NCBI GenBank assembly: GCA_037176725.1
Contig: JAZBRS010000077.1
Location: 3,038,001 to 3,102,000, forward strand
Length of the DNA: 64,000 bases
Reading direction: 5' to 3'
Source: Posidonia oceanica
Taxonomy: Eukaryota; Streptophyta; Magnoliopsida; Alismatales; Posidoniaceae
The translations under genes were made by a program, and so were the position numbers. Every line of letters begins with the position of its first letter. The first letter of the stretch is position 1. The notes under the pieces were generated by a model. It was not told where the DNA came from. It searched no databases and was given only the letters and a program-made list of their open reading frames with translations. Positions 21,392-31,415 of this stretch are shown piece after piece.

Positions 21392-22595
21392 ATGGGCTAT
21401 CCAACTCTGGTCACTCCCATGCACTGCTCAGATATCCTACGGGAGTGGGTTGGCAAACTCACTAAAGCCGACCGCGAGAGGCTGCGCACTTGGGGTATCC
21501 CTTCCAAACTCCTGAAGGCAGCAGATGTTGAAGTGAGTCGGCATCTCCTATGCGCTGCAGCAAGGTTTTGGAAGCCAACACATCATGTCTTTCGCTTCGG
21601 CAGGACGGAGTTGACTCCTATGCTAGAGGAGGTGCGCCGGATCTACGGCTTCTCTAAGATAATGGGACCTCCAGTCTTTATGAGGTGCGATGGGTATACT
21701 GCGGTCCTGAGCCAACTGACTAGGCTCTCTACCAAAGGCTGCCGGCAAAGACTAATCTGCACCAACGGGCCCACGCCCCTACTCTGCCTAGCATATACTT
21801 TGATGCTGTTATGGAAAGGTGCGCTGAACTCGGAGATGAGCTGTGGCTCCAGGGATTTGTCACCTGCTTTCTAGGCGAGCTGATCTTCACGCATGGCAGG
21901 ATGACAGTTGCAATTGAGATTGCTGAGATTGCACTTGCAGTGGTGACCCATTAGATCGACCTGGCACCAGTCGTCCTTGCAGAGACATACCGCGGGCTGG
22001 ACCGCATTGTGCACCGCTGCCGCCAGTTCCACGATTGCGGAGTACTTGTGCAAATCTGGCTAGCTGCACACCTGGAGATGGACCTCCTACACCCTCAGAG
22101 GCATGCTATTGAAACATACTGCAGCAGTGGTCATGCAAGAACTATCAAGAGCGTGCCAGAGGAGTATTAGAAGCTGTCTGAGCTGACAGATGATGTAGTA
22201 ACTTGGCGAATCATCCCATCCACAATAGAGCCCTTCACCGTCTTCTTCGATGCTCGCGATACGTGGCTCATGGTACTGCCAGGATTCACCAGGGGTGTGG
22301 AGTACCACCCTATCCGGGTTATGCGGTAGTTTGGCTACCGGCAGGGCGCCTTCATCGATAGCAATGCGCCCAGGCTCACGCAAGCTTACCCTCTCAGCAC
22401 AACAGCATCCACAACAGTGCTGGCAGACCTGATGCAGCATGAGGTGTAGTCTACAGACATTGCAGCTGTGAAGGGCTCAGGATGTACTTCCGAGTATGTC
22501 ACTGAGGTGCAGGGACTCTGGCCCCTCAACGAGATTCCTCCTGGCGCCCCCAGTTTCCTGACTCCTGCCAAGCAAAGAAGGCTCGACTTGACTAG
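21392..22595 (+). pseudogene. Element B: extra ORF, plant-mobile-domain-like (decayed)
   Basis: This is homologous to the intact ORF of element C along its whole length, starting at the same Met (MGYPTL against MGFPTL) and ending at a matching TAG (22593-22595). N-terminal blocks LREWVGKL, FWKPTHHVFRFG and LEEVRRIYGFSK, and the late VEYHPIRVMR, fit the plant mobile domain/DUF7745 type found in plant transposable elements. This assignment is by pattern only. Damage consists of a frameshift near 21800 and TAG stops at 21952, 22168, 22327 and 22447. Retand-type Tat elements are known to carry an additional ORF of unknown function between pol and the 3' LTR. Confidence 0.7.
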
Positions 22596-23037
22596 GCATT
22601 TGTGCAGTCATTTGCTTGTATAGCTTTTTGAATCATGCTGTATCTTTTGGCCTATCAGAGGCGTGTAACCAGAGATTCACTCAATGCAAAGACGTTTCAC
22701 GCCATTTGTTTGCATTGCATGCCTTGCCTATTACATATCTCCTCCAGCCAGGATGTCGTAGGACCTGCATCAAGCACTTCGGAGCATTGGCCCATGCAAA
22801 CAGTCTAAAGCAGCCTCGCAAGAGATCTAGAGCAATACCCCCGCAAGTACCATGCAACCCGCAGTCTCAGCAGGAAATCGCAACAAAAGCTCCCCCTGCA
22901 GTCAACATGCACACAAGGACCTCTGCAGATGCATGCATCGCCGCAACTGCATTTACCCAGGTCATTCTGGGCTGGCATCCCCAACTGCTTGCTTGGCAAA
23001 CGTGTTAGTTTTGTCTGCATTTCTTTTCTTTGCTTTT
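22596..23037 (+). other. Element B: 3' interval after the extra ORF
   Basis: About 440 bp without a recognisable gene or strong repeat. It leads into the nested hairpin at 23038. Confidence 0.4.
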
Positions 23038-23114
23038 GATACTAGGGGCGCTTCAGCTGTCCCTTGGTATCATCCCTAATACCAGGGGCATCTTTTTAGC
23101 TGCTCTCTGGTATC
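23038..23114 (+). other. Conserved nested hairpin after the extra ORF (B copy)
   Basis: An outer pair GATACTAG.../...CTGGTATC encloses an inner pair CCCTTGGTAT/ATACCAGGGG. The element C copies (46932-47006 and 46307-46381) share the order of blocks: GAT..CCA, GGGGC, inner hairpin with loop ATCC, GGGGC, TCTTTT, GGTATC. All three copies are 75-77 bp long. See the matching finding. Confidence 0.7.
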
Positions 23115-23274
23115 GCTCTCTCTTTTCTTTTTCTTGCTTGTCCTCAGGCGAGGACAAGCCTTTTTTCATTTCACGTGACTCCGCTCCATGCGGACGGAGT
23201 CCCGCTTGCTTGCTTCCTCGGGCGAGGACAAGCCTCTTTCTTCTTTCCGTCCCGCTTGTTTCCTTAGGCGAGGA
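23115..23274 (+). repeat. Element B hairpin array, left part
   Basis: The array starts with a perfect GCTTGTCCTC/GAGGACAAGC hairpin at 23136-23159, then a GACTCCG/CGGAGTC hairpin and further copies. It is interrupted at 23280 by solo LTR D and resumes at 29095. The C-like nested hairpin lies just upstream. Confidence 0.8.
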
Positions 23275-23279
23275 CAAGC
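23275..23279 (+). repeat. Target site duplication CAAGC (left of solo LTR D)
   Basis: CAAGC occurs immediately before the LTR start and again immediately after its end at 29090-29094. It belongs to a hairpin arm (GAGGACAAGC) of the B array. Confidence 0.9.
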
Positions 23280-25170
23280 TGTTGACACCCCATCTTGACA
23301 GGCTTGGACTTTGGAGCCCTCCTGGTGATTGCTGGACTCAAACCCAAACTAAACCAAACCCTAACCCTCTTCTTTACCTTTCAAAACCCAGCAAACTTGA
23401 CCTAAGCCTTTACCCCTCTTCCTAAACTCAAAACCTGACCAAAATCCATAGGAAAACCCACCAGCACCCACTTAGCAAACCTACCCAAGAACTTAGAAAC
23501 TCTCAAACCTAGGCCATTCCCAAAAACCCTAGAAAACCTAGGTGAAACTACCCTTTTTCTACACCTTGAAACCCCTCCAAAACCTTCTTAGAATCAAACC
23601 AAAACCTCAGAACCAACACTAGAAACCCTAGGCTACCCACTCCCCAATTTTCATCCCATTCCAAGACTTCTAAGCCTCTCATTTGCCCTAATTATCCTTT
23701 TCTCTCTCCGGGGTTATCTTTTTCTCTCTCCTCTCTCTCTTCTGATTATCATCTCTCTTTTCATCCCCTTCTTGCCCTTTTTCCTGCCTGGTTGTGGGCC
23801 CCCTTTGTGCTTCTATCCCTTCTCTATCTTATTCCTATTTTTACTTTATTTTTAACATTTTCCCTGAATTTTAAAAAATCATTTCCCTCCAACTCATCTC
23901 TTTCCTTTTTATCTCTCCCTTTTCCCATTTTCTTCCTCCTTCTTCTTTTCCTTTTTCTTCCCTCTACTAAAATCCATAAAACCCCCTAAAAATCTGTAAA
24001 AATCTAAAACGTAAAAGAAACAAACCAGAACTCTAAGAAAAGTAATTAAAAACATTAAACAAACAATTAAAAACCTAAACTTAACTAAATCAAGCTAAAA
24101 AGAAAATCAAACATGCAAACTAAAAAATGCAAAACAAACTAAAAGAAAATACTGAAAAATCAAGGAAAAAACTAAAATAAAATCAAAACCCACCAAAAGT
24201 GAAAACCCTATCAAAAGAATTAAAAAAACAAACCCTAAAAAGAAGTAAAACAATTAAAACACTAAGATAAGTAATTAATGAAAGAAAAAAGCCTAACTTA
24301 GCAAACCTAAGAAAAAACAACCTAAGAACTTAATTAAAAAGAAAATGAAAAACACATTAAAAAGACTTAAAAACACTCCATCAAACCAGAGAAACCCAAT
24401 TAAAAAACATCAAGAAAAATCAACAAATAAAAATCAAAAACCTAATTCAAAAGACTTAAGAAAGAAAAAAAACCTAAAAGACTAAAACTAAAAGCCCAAA
24501 ACCCATCCTAATTAACCTAAAAGTAAATCCTAAAAATCCTAATTAACATCCTAAAATGCTTAACAAGAAAAACACAATTAACAAAACAATTTAAAAGATT
24601 TAACAAACACTTAATCAAATGGAAAATGAATTAAAGAACAAAACAAAACCCTAAAACCCTAATCAAGCCCAAAACACACTAATTAACCCAAAGCAGTCAT
24701 TAAAAAAAATCTAATTAAAATCTAACTCACAACACAACCTTTCTAGTATTTTTACTTATTTTTAATTTATTTTTTCCTATTTTATTTCTCTTCTTTTCCC
24801 TCTCCTTCTTTCTTCCTTCTCATTTTTATTTCCTTTTTTCCTTGCTGGGCCCATCAGCCCGTCTCTCCCTTTCTTCTTTATTTCTTTTTTCTTTTTTTAG
24901 CCCACAGCCCGACCTTCTCCTCCTTCTTCTTCCTTCTCCCTTCTGTGTTTTCCACCGTTTTCTCCCGCAAGTAGCTGCTGTAGTATTCCCTCCTCCATTT
25001 GAAATTCGACCTTCCATCTTGTCAACCTACGGCAGCTTGCCGCCTCTCTTCCATTTCAGCACCTTTTCCGAGAGGCAATGAATGCCGGTCGCCTCGCCGT
25101 CTCCTGTCTGCTGCGGTGACTGCCGATTGAATTCAAATTCAGCAGCGCGCCAGCAGCCAACTCCTCCTCA

Positions 25171-25176
25171 TATAAG
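25171..25176 (+). promoter_or_regulatory. TATA box of solo LTR D
   Basis: TATAAG in the context CTCATATAAGCTCCC. The equivalent TATAAG is conserved in E (minus, 35257-35262) and in both C LTRs (minus, 41993-41998 and 61690-61695). Confidence 0.65.
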
Positions 25177-26449
25177 CTCCCATTCTTTCCACCAGCAGAG
25201 AGTTTCAGAAAAAAAGGATCCTTAGTTGGCAATCAGTGTGAGCAATCAGAGAGAACCAGCAGTTAGCGAACCAGAGACCCATTCCATTGCAATTTCCTCC
25301 ACCTGAGCGACCTTCCTCCTTCCTCCTTCTTCCTCTCTGCCTCCTCCAATTTCCAGAAAAAGAGAGCAATAGAAGAGAGCGCCTGAGTGTCCTCCTTGGC
25401 ATCCCGGAGAGAGCCCTCCAATTCCCCAGCATCCTCCACCCAAGTCCTTCTCCTTTTTCATCCGAAATCCACAGCAAATTCTTCCCTTCTTCTTTCAGTA
25501 ATCCAGCACCCTTCCCGGCCTTAGAACTTCTCCAAATTGCTCCCCCAAATCCACCCAGCAACCAGCCTTCATCCTCCACCATCCCACTACCTTTTCATCA
25601 CTCGAAACCACCCTGAAACATCTCCTGATAACTAGAGAGCCAGCTGCAAACCCAACACCAATCCTTCCACAATTCCCTCCACCACAGCTCATTGCTTCCC
25701 ACCAAACTCCACCCAGATAATCACCAAACATCCACCTTTCCAGAGCACCAGACCTCAAGCCCGGTCATCCCCCACAGCCTGCAAACCCCACTACAAACAC
25801 TTGAGCCTCCTTCTGTCCAGAAACGGACCCAACCTTCAAACTCCTTCCACACTTTCCAGAAACCCAAACCGATCATCCAGCTCCACTCTCCAGACCTCCA
25901 GCTACCTCCCGGAGGGCTTCACTCCACCGGACGAGCAGCAACACCCTCCCCCCACCTCCGGTTCCTTTCTGAGAACCCAAAGGTGCCAGATTCTTCTCCG
26001 AGCTTCGAAGCTCGCGTCCGATCGCTCAGGGAGCACCGGAAGCTCACTCTGAGCCAACCCCAACCTCCGCAAGCGCCCGACAGTCACCGCTGCAACTGCA
26101 CAGACGTCGCCGACCAGCTCCGATACTGTTGAGGTCGGGAGCACGCTTCAGACGCACGAAAAGGTATTTCTCTATGCCCTCAGCTCCCTCTTCTTCCCCT
26201 GCTGCTTCTCAGCCTCTTAGAAGTAGGTTTCTGGTCCTCCTGCCCCGTTTCTGCTCGCTGGTCAGACCATCTTCTCCGGCGCCGTCCTCCGGTCTTCACG
26301 ACGCTTCAGCCAGCGGAACGCCATCCCGGTGACCCCCGGAGCTCCGCACGGACGTCAGCAGCCGCCTCCGCCGTTCAGCGCCTCCTCAGCCCCCCTGTGC
26401 CGGCGGCCACAAGTCCTGGTAGCTCACTGCTACAGTGCTCGTCACCGCC

Positions 26450-27480
26450 GGCAATCACTGTTCATTTATTTTGTTTTCTTAGTATAGTTTCTTGCGAATA
26501 TTGCATGCTAGGTCTAAGTTTCTTTATTTTTGCATTCTGGTCCTTATATCATTTAAGTTGCTTTGTTTTTAATTTAAAACCATGCTAAATTGCTTTAAGT
26601 ATCTGTGCTTTTCAGTATTTTCAATTCAGTCCTTTTACTGTGCTTTCTAGTTATAAAATTTTATGTTTTAGCCCTTCTATTTTTAATTTTTGCATATAGG
26701 TCCTGCAGTAGATTATTTAATTTAAATGCATCGAGTTTACCATATCATATTGCATTCTGGACCCCTGTGATTTACTGTTTTTGCATCTTAGTCCACTGCA
26801 CTATAGAACTTAGGGTTTATTTTTTTATTTTGGCTGCTACATTGCATTTTATCCCTTCTGCTTTCTCATTTTGCATCTAGGTCCTTTTTAAATGCATAGT
26901 AGTCATCTTGCATGCATTTTAGCTTATTAAATTGCATTTTCCCCCTGCATCTTTTAAAAAAATTGCATATCAGTCCTTTATCTGTGATTTCAGAGCATGT
27001 TTTGCATATTAAATTGCATTTTTGACCCTGCATGATTTCAAAATGACACATAGGTCCTTTGCATCCCTTTAAAATCATGTAAAATGCCTGTTTTGCCCTC
27101 AAAATTGCATTCTAGCTCCCATGTTTGCAAAATTGCATGTAGGCCTTCCACTCGCATTCCCAGACTCTCCAGAACCCTGTTTTTTGGAAAAATTGCATTT
27201 TAGACCCTAGAGTTTTTCAAAATTGCATTTTGCTTGCCATTTGCTTTCAAAACTTCCTCTGATGCATACCCACTTTTTAAAATATCATTCTAAGCCCAGT
27301 CTTTTTCAAAACTGCATGCAATCCCTCCTGTTTTCAAAACCCCTGCTTGTAAAGCCCCATCTTTTTCAAAACTCTGGATTTAACCCCCTTTCCTTTTAAA
27401 AATGGCGTTTGAACTCCTGTCTTCTTGAAAATTCTCCTTCTTGTCTTTTCTTGCTTCTGCATGCATTTTGCATTCATTTA
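26450..27480 (+). repeat. Degenerate tandem repeats of GCATTTTAGNCC type in LTR D
   Basis: About 1 kb is built from irregular units of roughly 50-60 bp with words such as AAATTGCATTTT, GCATNTAGGTCC and TTTTCAAAA. The same zone is present on the minus strand in E (about 33050-33960) and in C (about 39620-40540 and 59310-60240). It does not code for protein. Confidence 0.6.
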
Positions 27481-28189
27481 GCTTTGCATTAAGCATTCCC
27501 TTTGCACACACTAAAGCCCCCTTAGCTCTCATTCACCTGGGAGGACCTTTTGCACACCCCTAGGATCTCCTGAACACTTAGATCTATTCTTCTCCCTTAT
27601 TCTGGCCCTCTTGCCTTGAAGCTGCGATATCTTCCAATCCGGCCGTTGGATCTTCTCAAACAAGCTGCCCAGGCGACCGCAGCGAAGCGCTCTTCAGCAT
27701 GGACCAAGCAGATTTCAGATCAGGCCCCAGGATTTCCAGGTATGTCCTCCCGAACCCCTGCATTGCATTCATTAGCATGCCATTTGCATAGTTTGCTTTG
27801 TTTTCGCTTTCCGTCTCTTTGAGCATGTAGAATAGGACCTCCCCTTCTTGTCTATCAACTCAGATCCCCGTTTCGCGTACTCTTGGGTGTTTTGTGTTGT
27901 GTTTTCCCTGGGTTCACCACTTGATATGACTTTCTTCCCCCTTTTCCACGATCCGATCGCGCCGTGAGCTTTGGGCAGCATGCGAGACACATCGTGGGGC
28001 GGTTTAGTGGGAAACGATCACAAAGTGGTGGTAATCCCTCCATTTGCTCACTTCTCCCCTTTGTAGGTCTTCACACCTACTCTGTGTGGCCCTAAATAGC
28101 GTCTGTTCTCACACACGCGCTGTTTTACCTCTCCTTTAGCTTCTTCTGATCTTTTTCCCTGCATTTACATTCACATGGCTTTTCCGAGG

Positions 28190-28440
28190 TTTTATTTCGC
28201 TGCTTTTGGCACCATTTTACATGCCCGCTCTCGTCTTTGGCGCCGTTCTGTGTGCTTGCTTTACTTTTGCGTTGTTTTGCGCGCTCGCTTTCGTTTTGGC
28301 ACCGTTTTGCGTGCCCGCCTCGTCTTTTGCACCGTTTTGCGTGCCGCTTTGTTTTTTGGCACCGTTTTGCGTGCCCGTCTTGTCTTTTTGCACCGTTTCG
28401 CGTGCCGTTTTCGTTTCTAGCCTCGTTTTGCGTGTTTTAT
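28190..28440 (+). repeat. ACCGTTTTGCGTGCC minisatellite in U5 of LTR D
   Basis: Units of about 33-40 bp repeat the core CACCGTTTTGCGTGCC. The equivalent in C and E (minus) reads GCACGCAAAACGGTGC. A weaker relative lies in LTR B (8810-9000). Confidence 0.6.
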
Positions 28441-29089
28441 GCTGTTTTCTCTTGCATGTCGCCTGCATTGCATGGTTTTCCCGTTGTTTTGCTTTTTCGC
28501 CTGCATTTGCATATAGGGCTGTGATGCTTACTGCCTGGAGTTCTCACGAGCTAGGTTTCGCCCAGTTCGGAACACGGACAGTGCGGCTAAGCACTTAGAG
28601 AGCACGTTTACTTCCCTGCTTTGCATTCTCTCCACTTAGAGCACACCTTGAGCATTCATTTAGGCATTCATAGGCACATAGGCATCCAAATCTGCATTTC
28701 CCTGCGTATGCGAGCGTAAGCCTAGAAAGACCGATTCTCGGGCGTGTCGGGGGTGCCTAACACCTTCCCCGCGCGTAACAAGAGTCCTTGCCCTATCTTT
28801 TGGCCCGCAATGACCATATCGCCCTTATCCTAGGCTAGAGTCACCTCATTTGCATTCATCTGCATTTGTTTTCCTTTGCATTGCTTTGCTTTGCATTTCT
28901 TGCTTGGTTTTGCATGTTAATCCACGCATTTCCCTCGGTTTTCCTTGTCTTCCGTTAATAGACATGGTGGCGACTCTGATTTGTCTTATCTTCCTCTTTT
29001 CTCCTCGATTTTAAGTGTTTTCGAGTTGAGCCTCTTCCTCGGATCAATCGCCGCTAATAGTAAGCCTGATTCCGATTAGGATTACTACA

Positions 29090-29094
29090 CAAGC
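29090..29094 (+). repeat. Target site duplication CAAGC (right of solo LTR D)
   Basis: This is the right copy of the 5-bp duplication at 23275-23279. Confidence 0.9.
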
Positions 29095-30738
29095 CCTTTT
29101 CTTTTCTTGCTTGTTTCCTCAGGCGAGGACAAGCTCTTCTCAGACCCCATATGCTCAGAGTCCTGCCCTGTATCCTCATGCGAGGATCAGCCCTTGCGTG
29201 GCTTCGCTCCGTGCGGACGATGCCCACGCTTGCCCGCCTCCTTTATTTTCTTGCTTATCCTCGGGCAAGGGTAAGTCTTTTTCCTTTCTTGCCTATCCTC
29301 AGGCGAGGACAAGCCTTTTTCCTTTTCGCGTGGCTCCACTCCATGCAGAAGGAGTCCCGCCCGCTTGCTTCCTCAGGCGGGGACAAACTTCTTTCTTCTG
29401 CCCCTCCTGCTTGTTTCCTCGTGCGAGGACAAGCCTTTTTCCTTTTTTGTGCGACTCCGCTCCGTGCGGACGGAGTCCCGCTTGCTTGCTTCCTCGGGCG
29501 AGGACAAGCCTGTTCTTTTCCTTTTTGCTTGCTTCCTCGGGCGAGGACAAGCCCTACTTGGCTCTGTGCGAACAGAGCCCCTGTCTGTTTCCTCGGGCTA
29601 AGATCAAACCCGCTTGCTTCCTCAGGTGAGGACAAGCCTTGCGTAGCTCCGTGTGGATGGAGTTTCCTTGTTCCTCAGGCGAGGATCAGGCCTGCTTATT
29701 CCTCAGCCAAGGATAAGCGTATGCGCCCCCTGCTTGCTTCCTCGGGCGAGGACAAGCTCTTCTCAGACCCTATATGCTCGGAGTCCTGCCCTGTATCCTC
29801 GTGCGAGGATCAGCCCTTGCGTGGCTTCGCTCCGTGTGGACGATGCCCACGCTTGCTTACCCCCTTTCTTTTCCTGCTTGTCCTCGGGCGAGGATAAGTC
29901 TTTTTCCTTTCTTGCTTGTCCTCGGGTGGGGACAAGCCTTTTTCCTTTTCGCGTGGCTCCGCTCCATGCGGACAGAGTCCCGCCTGCTTACTTCCTCGGG
30001 CGAGGACAAGCCTCTTTCTTCTTCCCCTCCTGCTTGTTTCCTCGGGCGAGGACAAGCCCTTTTTCCTTTTCGCGTGACATCCCTCCGTGCGGATGGGGTC
30101 CCGCTTACTTGCTTCCTCAGGCAAGGACAAGCCTCTTTCTTCTTTCCCTCCCACTTGTTTCCCTGGCAGGGGACGAGCCCCCCGGGTGACTTCGCTCCGT
30201 GCGGACAAAGTCCCCTGTCTGTCCCCTTGGGCGAGGATCAGACTTCTGCTTGCTTCCTCAGGCGAGGACAAGCCCCCCTTTCGGATTCCGTCTACATGGA
30301 ATCCCCCGCTTGCTTCCTCGGGCGAGGACAAGCCTTTGTCGTCTCCGTCCGCACGGAGATCGCGCTTGCTTCCTCGGGCAAGGACAAGCTCTTCTCGGAC
30401 CCCGTATGCTCGGAGTCCTGCCCTGTATCCTCGTGCGAGGATCAACCCTTGCGTGGCTTCGCTTCGTGCGGACGATGCCCACGCTTGCCCTCCACCTTTC
30501 CTTTCCTGCTTGTCCTCGGGCGAGGACAAATCTTTTTCCTTTCTTGCTTGTCCTCGGGCAAGGACAAGCCTTTTCCCTTTTCGCGTGACTCCGCTCTGTG
30601 TGGACGGAGTCCCGCTCGCTTGCTTCCTCAAGCGAGGACAAGCCTCTTTCTTCTTTCCCTCCTGCTTGTTTCCTCGGGCGAGGACAAGCCTTTTTTTCCC
30701 TTTCTTGCTTGCATCCTTGGGCAAGGACAAGCTCTTCT
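29095..30738 (+). repeat. Element B hairpin array, right part
   Basis: Two hairpin types alternate. Type H1 has arms CTTGTCCTCG/CGAGGACAAG with a 2-nt spacer (for example 30510-30529, TTGTCCTCG/CGAGGACAA). Type H2 has arms GACTCCG/CGGAGTC around a TCCG/CGGA inner stem (29453-29477). Variants keep pairing: ATCCTCG/CGAGGAT (29795-29810), GGCTCTGT/ACAGAGCC (29560-29579), GATTCC/GGAATC (30284-30303) and TCTCCGT/ACGGAGA (30342-30359). T-rich linkers such as CCTTTTTCC separate units. Both strands are open over long stretches only because the repeat lacks stops; I do not call a gene. The array stops abruptly at about 30738 and no B 3' LTR follows. Confidence 0.85.
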
Positions 30739-31410
30739 CGAACCTGTAGATGTGGAATATGGGGGGGTGGTGTGTTTAAGGAGATGTCAGCGCTTCCATG
30801 ACGTCGACAGCCTTTGTTGTGATCGCCACTCGTCTCTGGGCAGACAAGACACCTAGGGGGAGATTATGGTGATGTGGGTCCTCGGACCACTAGATCGACG
30901 GCAGGATGTCGTCTAGCGGCTTCCTCGTGCTGCGTGAATTCCTTCCTTTCCTTCAAAACAAAACAACATAGATTAACTTCGGTGTAGTAGTTAGTAACAG
31001 AGGTGAATGAAACGACATGACTAAAAGAAAATAAATACTGACCGGGGGTTGTTCCCCGTATGCATATGCTATGACCCTATACTAAGGAATGTAAAGAGAT
31101 GTAGTAAGAAACTAGATTGGAAGAAGATACTCCCTTTCACCCTTATGCTGTGTGCAATGTGGTTAGAAGGAAGCACGGTCGGAGCTCCAGCGTAGCTGAG
31201 GATTCCCAGATTGGAGGTAAAAGCTCAGGTTGGTAGCCTATTGAGGAGAGGAGATAGTGTTTCTGGATTGGAAAACTAGCTCTCTAAAGGTGGCTCACAA
31301 CTGATAGGGCTCTGTCTCTTTTGGAAGTTCCTCTCTGGGGAGATTTCTCTCTCTAAAATTCCGACCCTCAAACCACCAGCCTAGGGGGTCTATTTATAGA
31401 CTCTAGGGGT
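30739..31410. other. Unidentified sequence X, left piece (LTR-like promoter region, minus strand)
   Basis: The sequence is unrelated to the B array. Near the right end, CTATAAATA on the minus strand (TATAAAT at 31392-31398) lies beside a CCCCCTAG block, followed on the minus strand by a GAGAGAGAAATC stretch. This looks like the U3/R of another retroelement's LTR. No PBS or coding region is seen. A G-rich stretch (30760-30774) lies at its left end. Confidence 0.4.
31392..31398 (-). promoter_or_regulatory. TATA box in sequence X
   Basis: TATAAAT on the minus strand in the context GAGTCTATAAATAGACCC, only 18 bp from the insertion point of solo LTR E. Confidence 0.5.
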
Positions 31411-31415
31411 GTAGG
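31411..31415. repeat. Target site duplication GTAGG (left of solo LTR E)
   Basis: The matching copy is at 37140-37144. Confidence 0.9.

Larger units (their letters stand above)
23280..29089 (+). mobile_element. Solo LTR D (5810 bp, C family)
   Basis: It begins TGTTGACACCCC and ends ATTACTACA, flanked by the perfect 5-bp duplication CAAGC, with no internal region; this is the signature of LTR-LTR recombination. It is related to the LTRs of C and to E, in the opposite orientation. In order it holds a C-rich start, an A-rich region poor in features (about 23990-24720), a TATA box at 25171-25176, a Pro/Ser-codon-like CT-rich region (25280-26400), a degenerate GCAT repeat zone (26450-27480), an ACCGTTTTGCGTGCC repeat zone (28190-28440), the U5 box (28735-28793) and the PBS-like TGGCGACTCTG at 28978-28988. 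R plus U5 would be about 3.9 kb. Confidence 0.9.

Noticed and set aside
28206..28598. Cys/Phe/Ala-rich frames in U5 of the LTRs (also near 8700-9035, 31943-32362, 38442-38948, 58178-58644)
   Set aside because: They come from the TTTTGC/ACCG minisatellite, occur in several frames and have no domain signature.
29151..30856. Long overlapping open frames on both strands within the B hairpin array (up to 360 codons)
   Set aside because: They are open in several frames because the repeat units lack stops. The products are low-complexity repeats without recognisable domains, and the inverted-repeat structure explains the sequence better.
30739..31410. Possible 3' LTR of element B
   Set aside because: It lacks the TGTTGACACC-type start and shares no block with LTR B; its TATA box is on the opposite strand.
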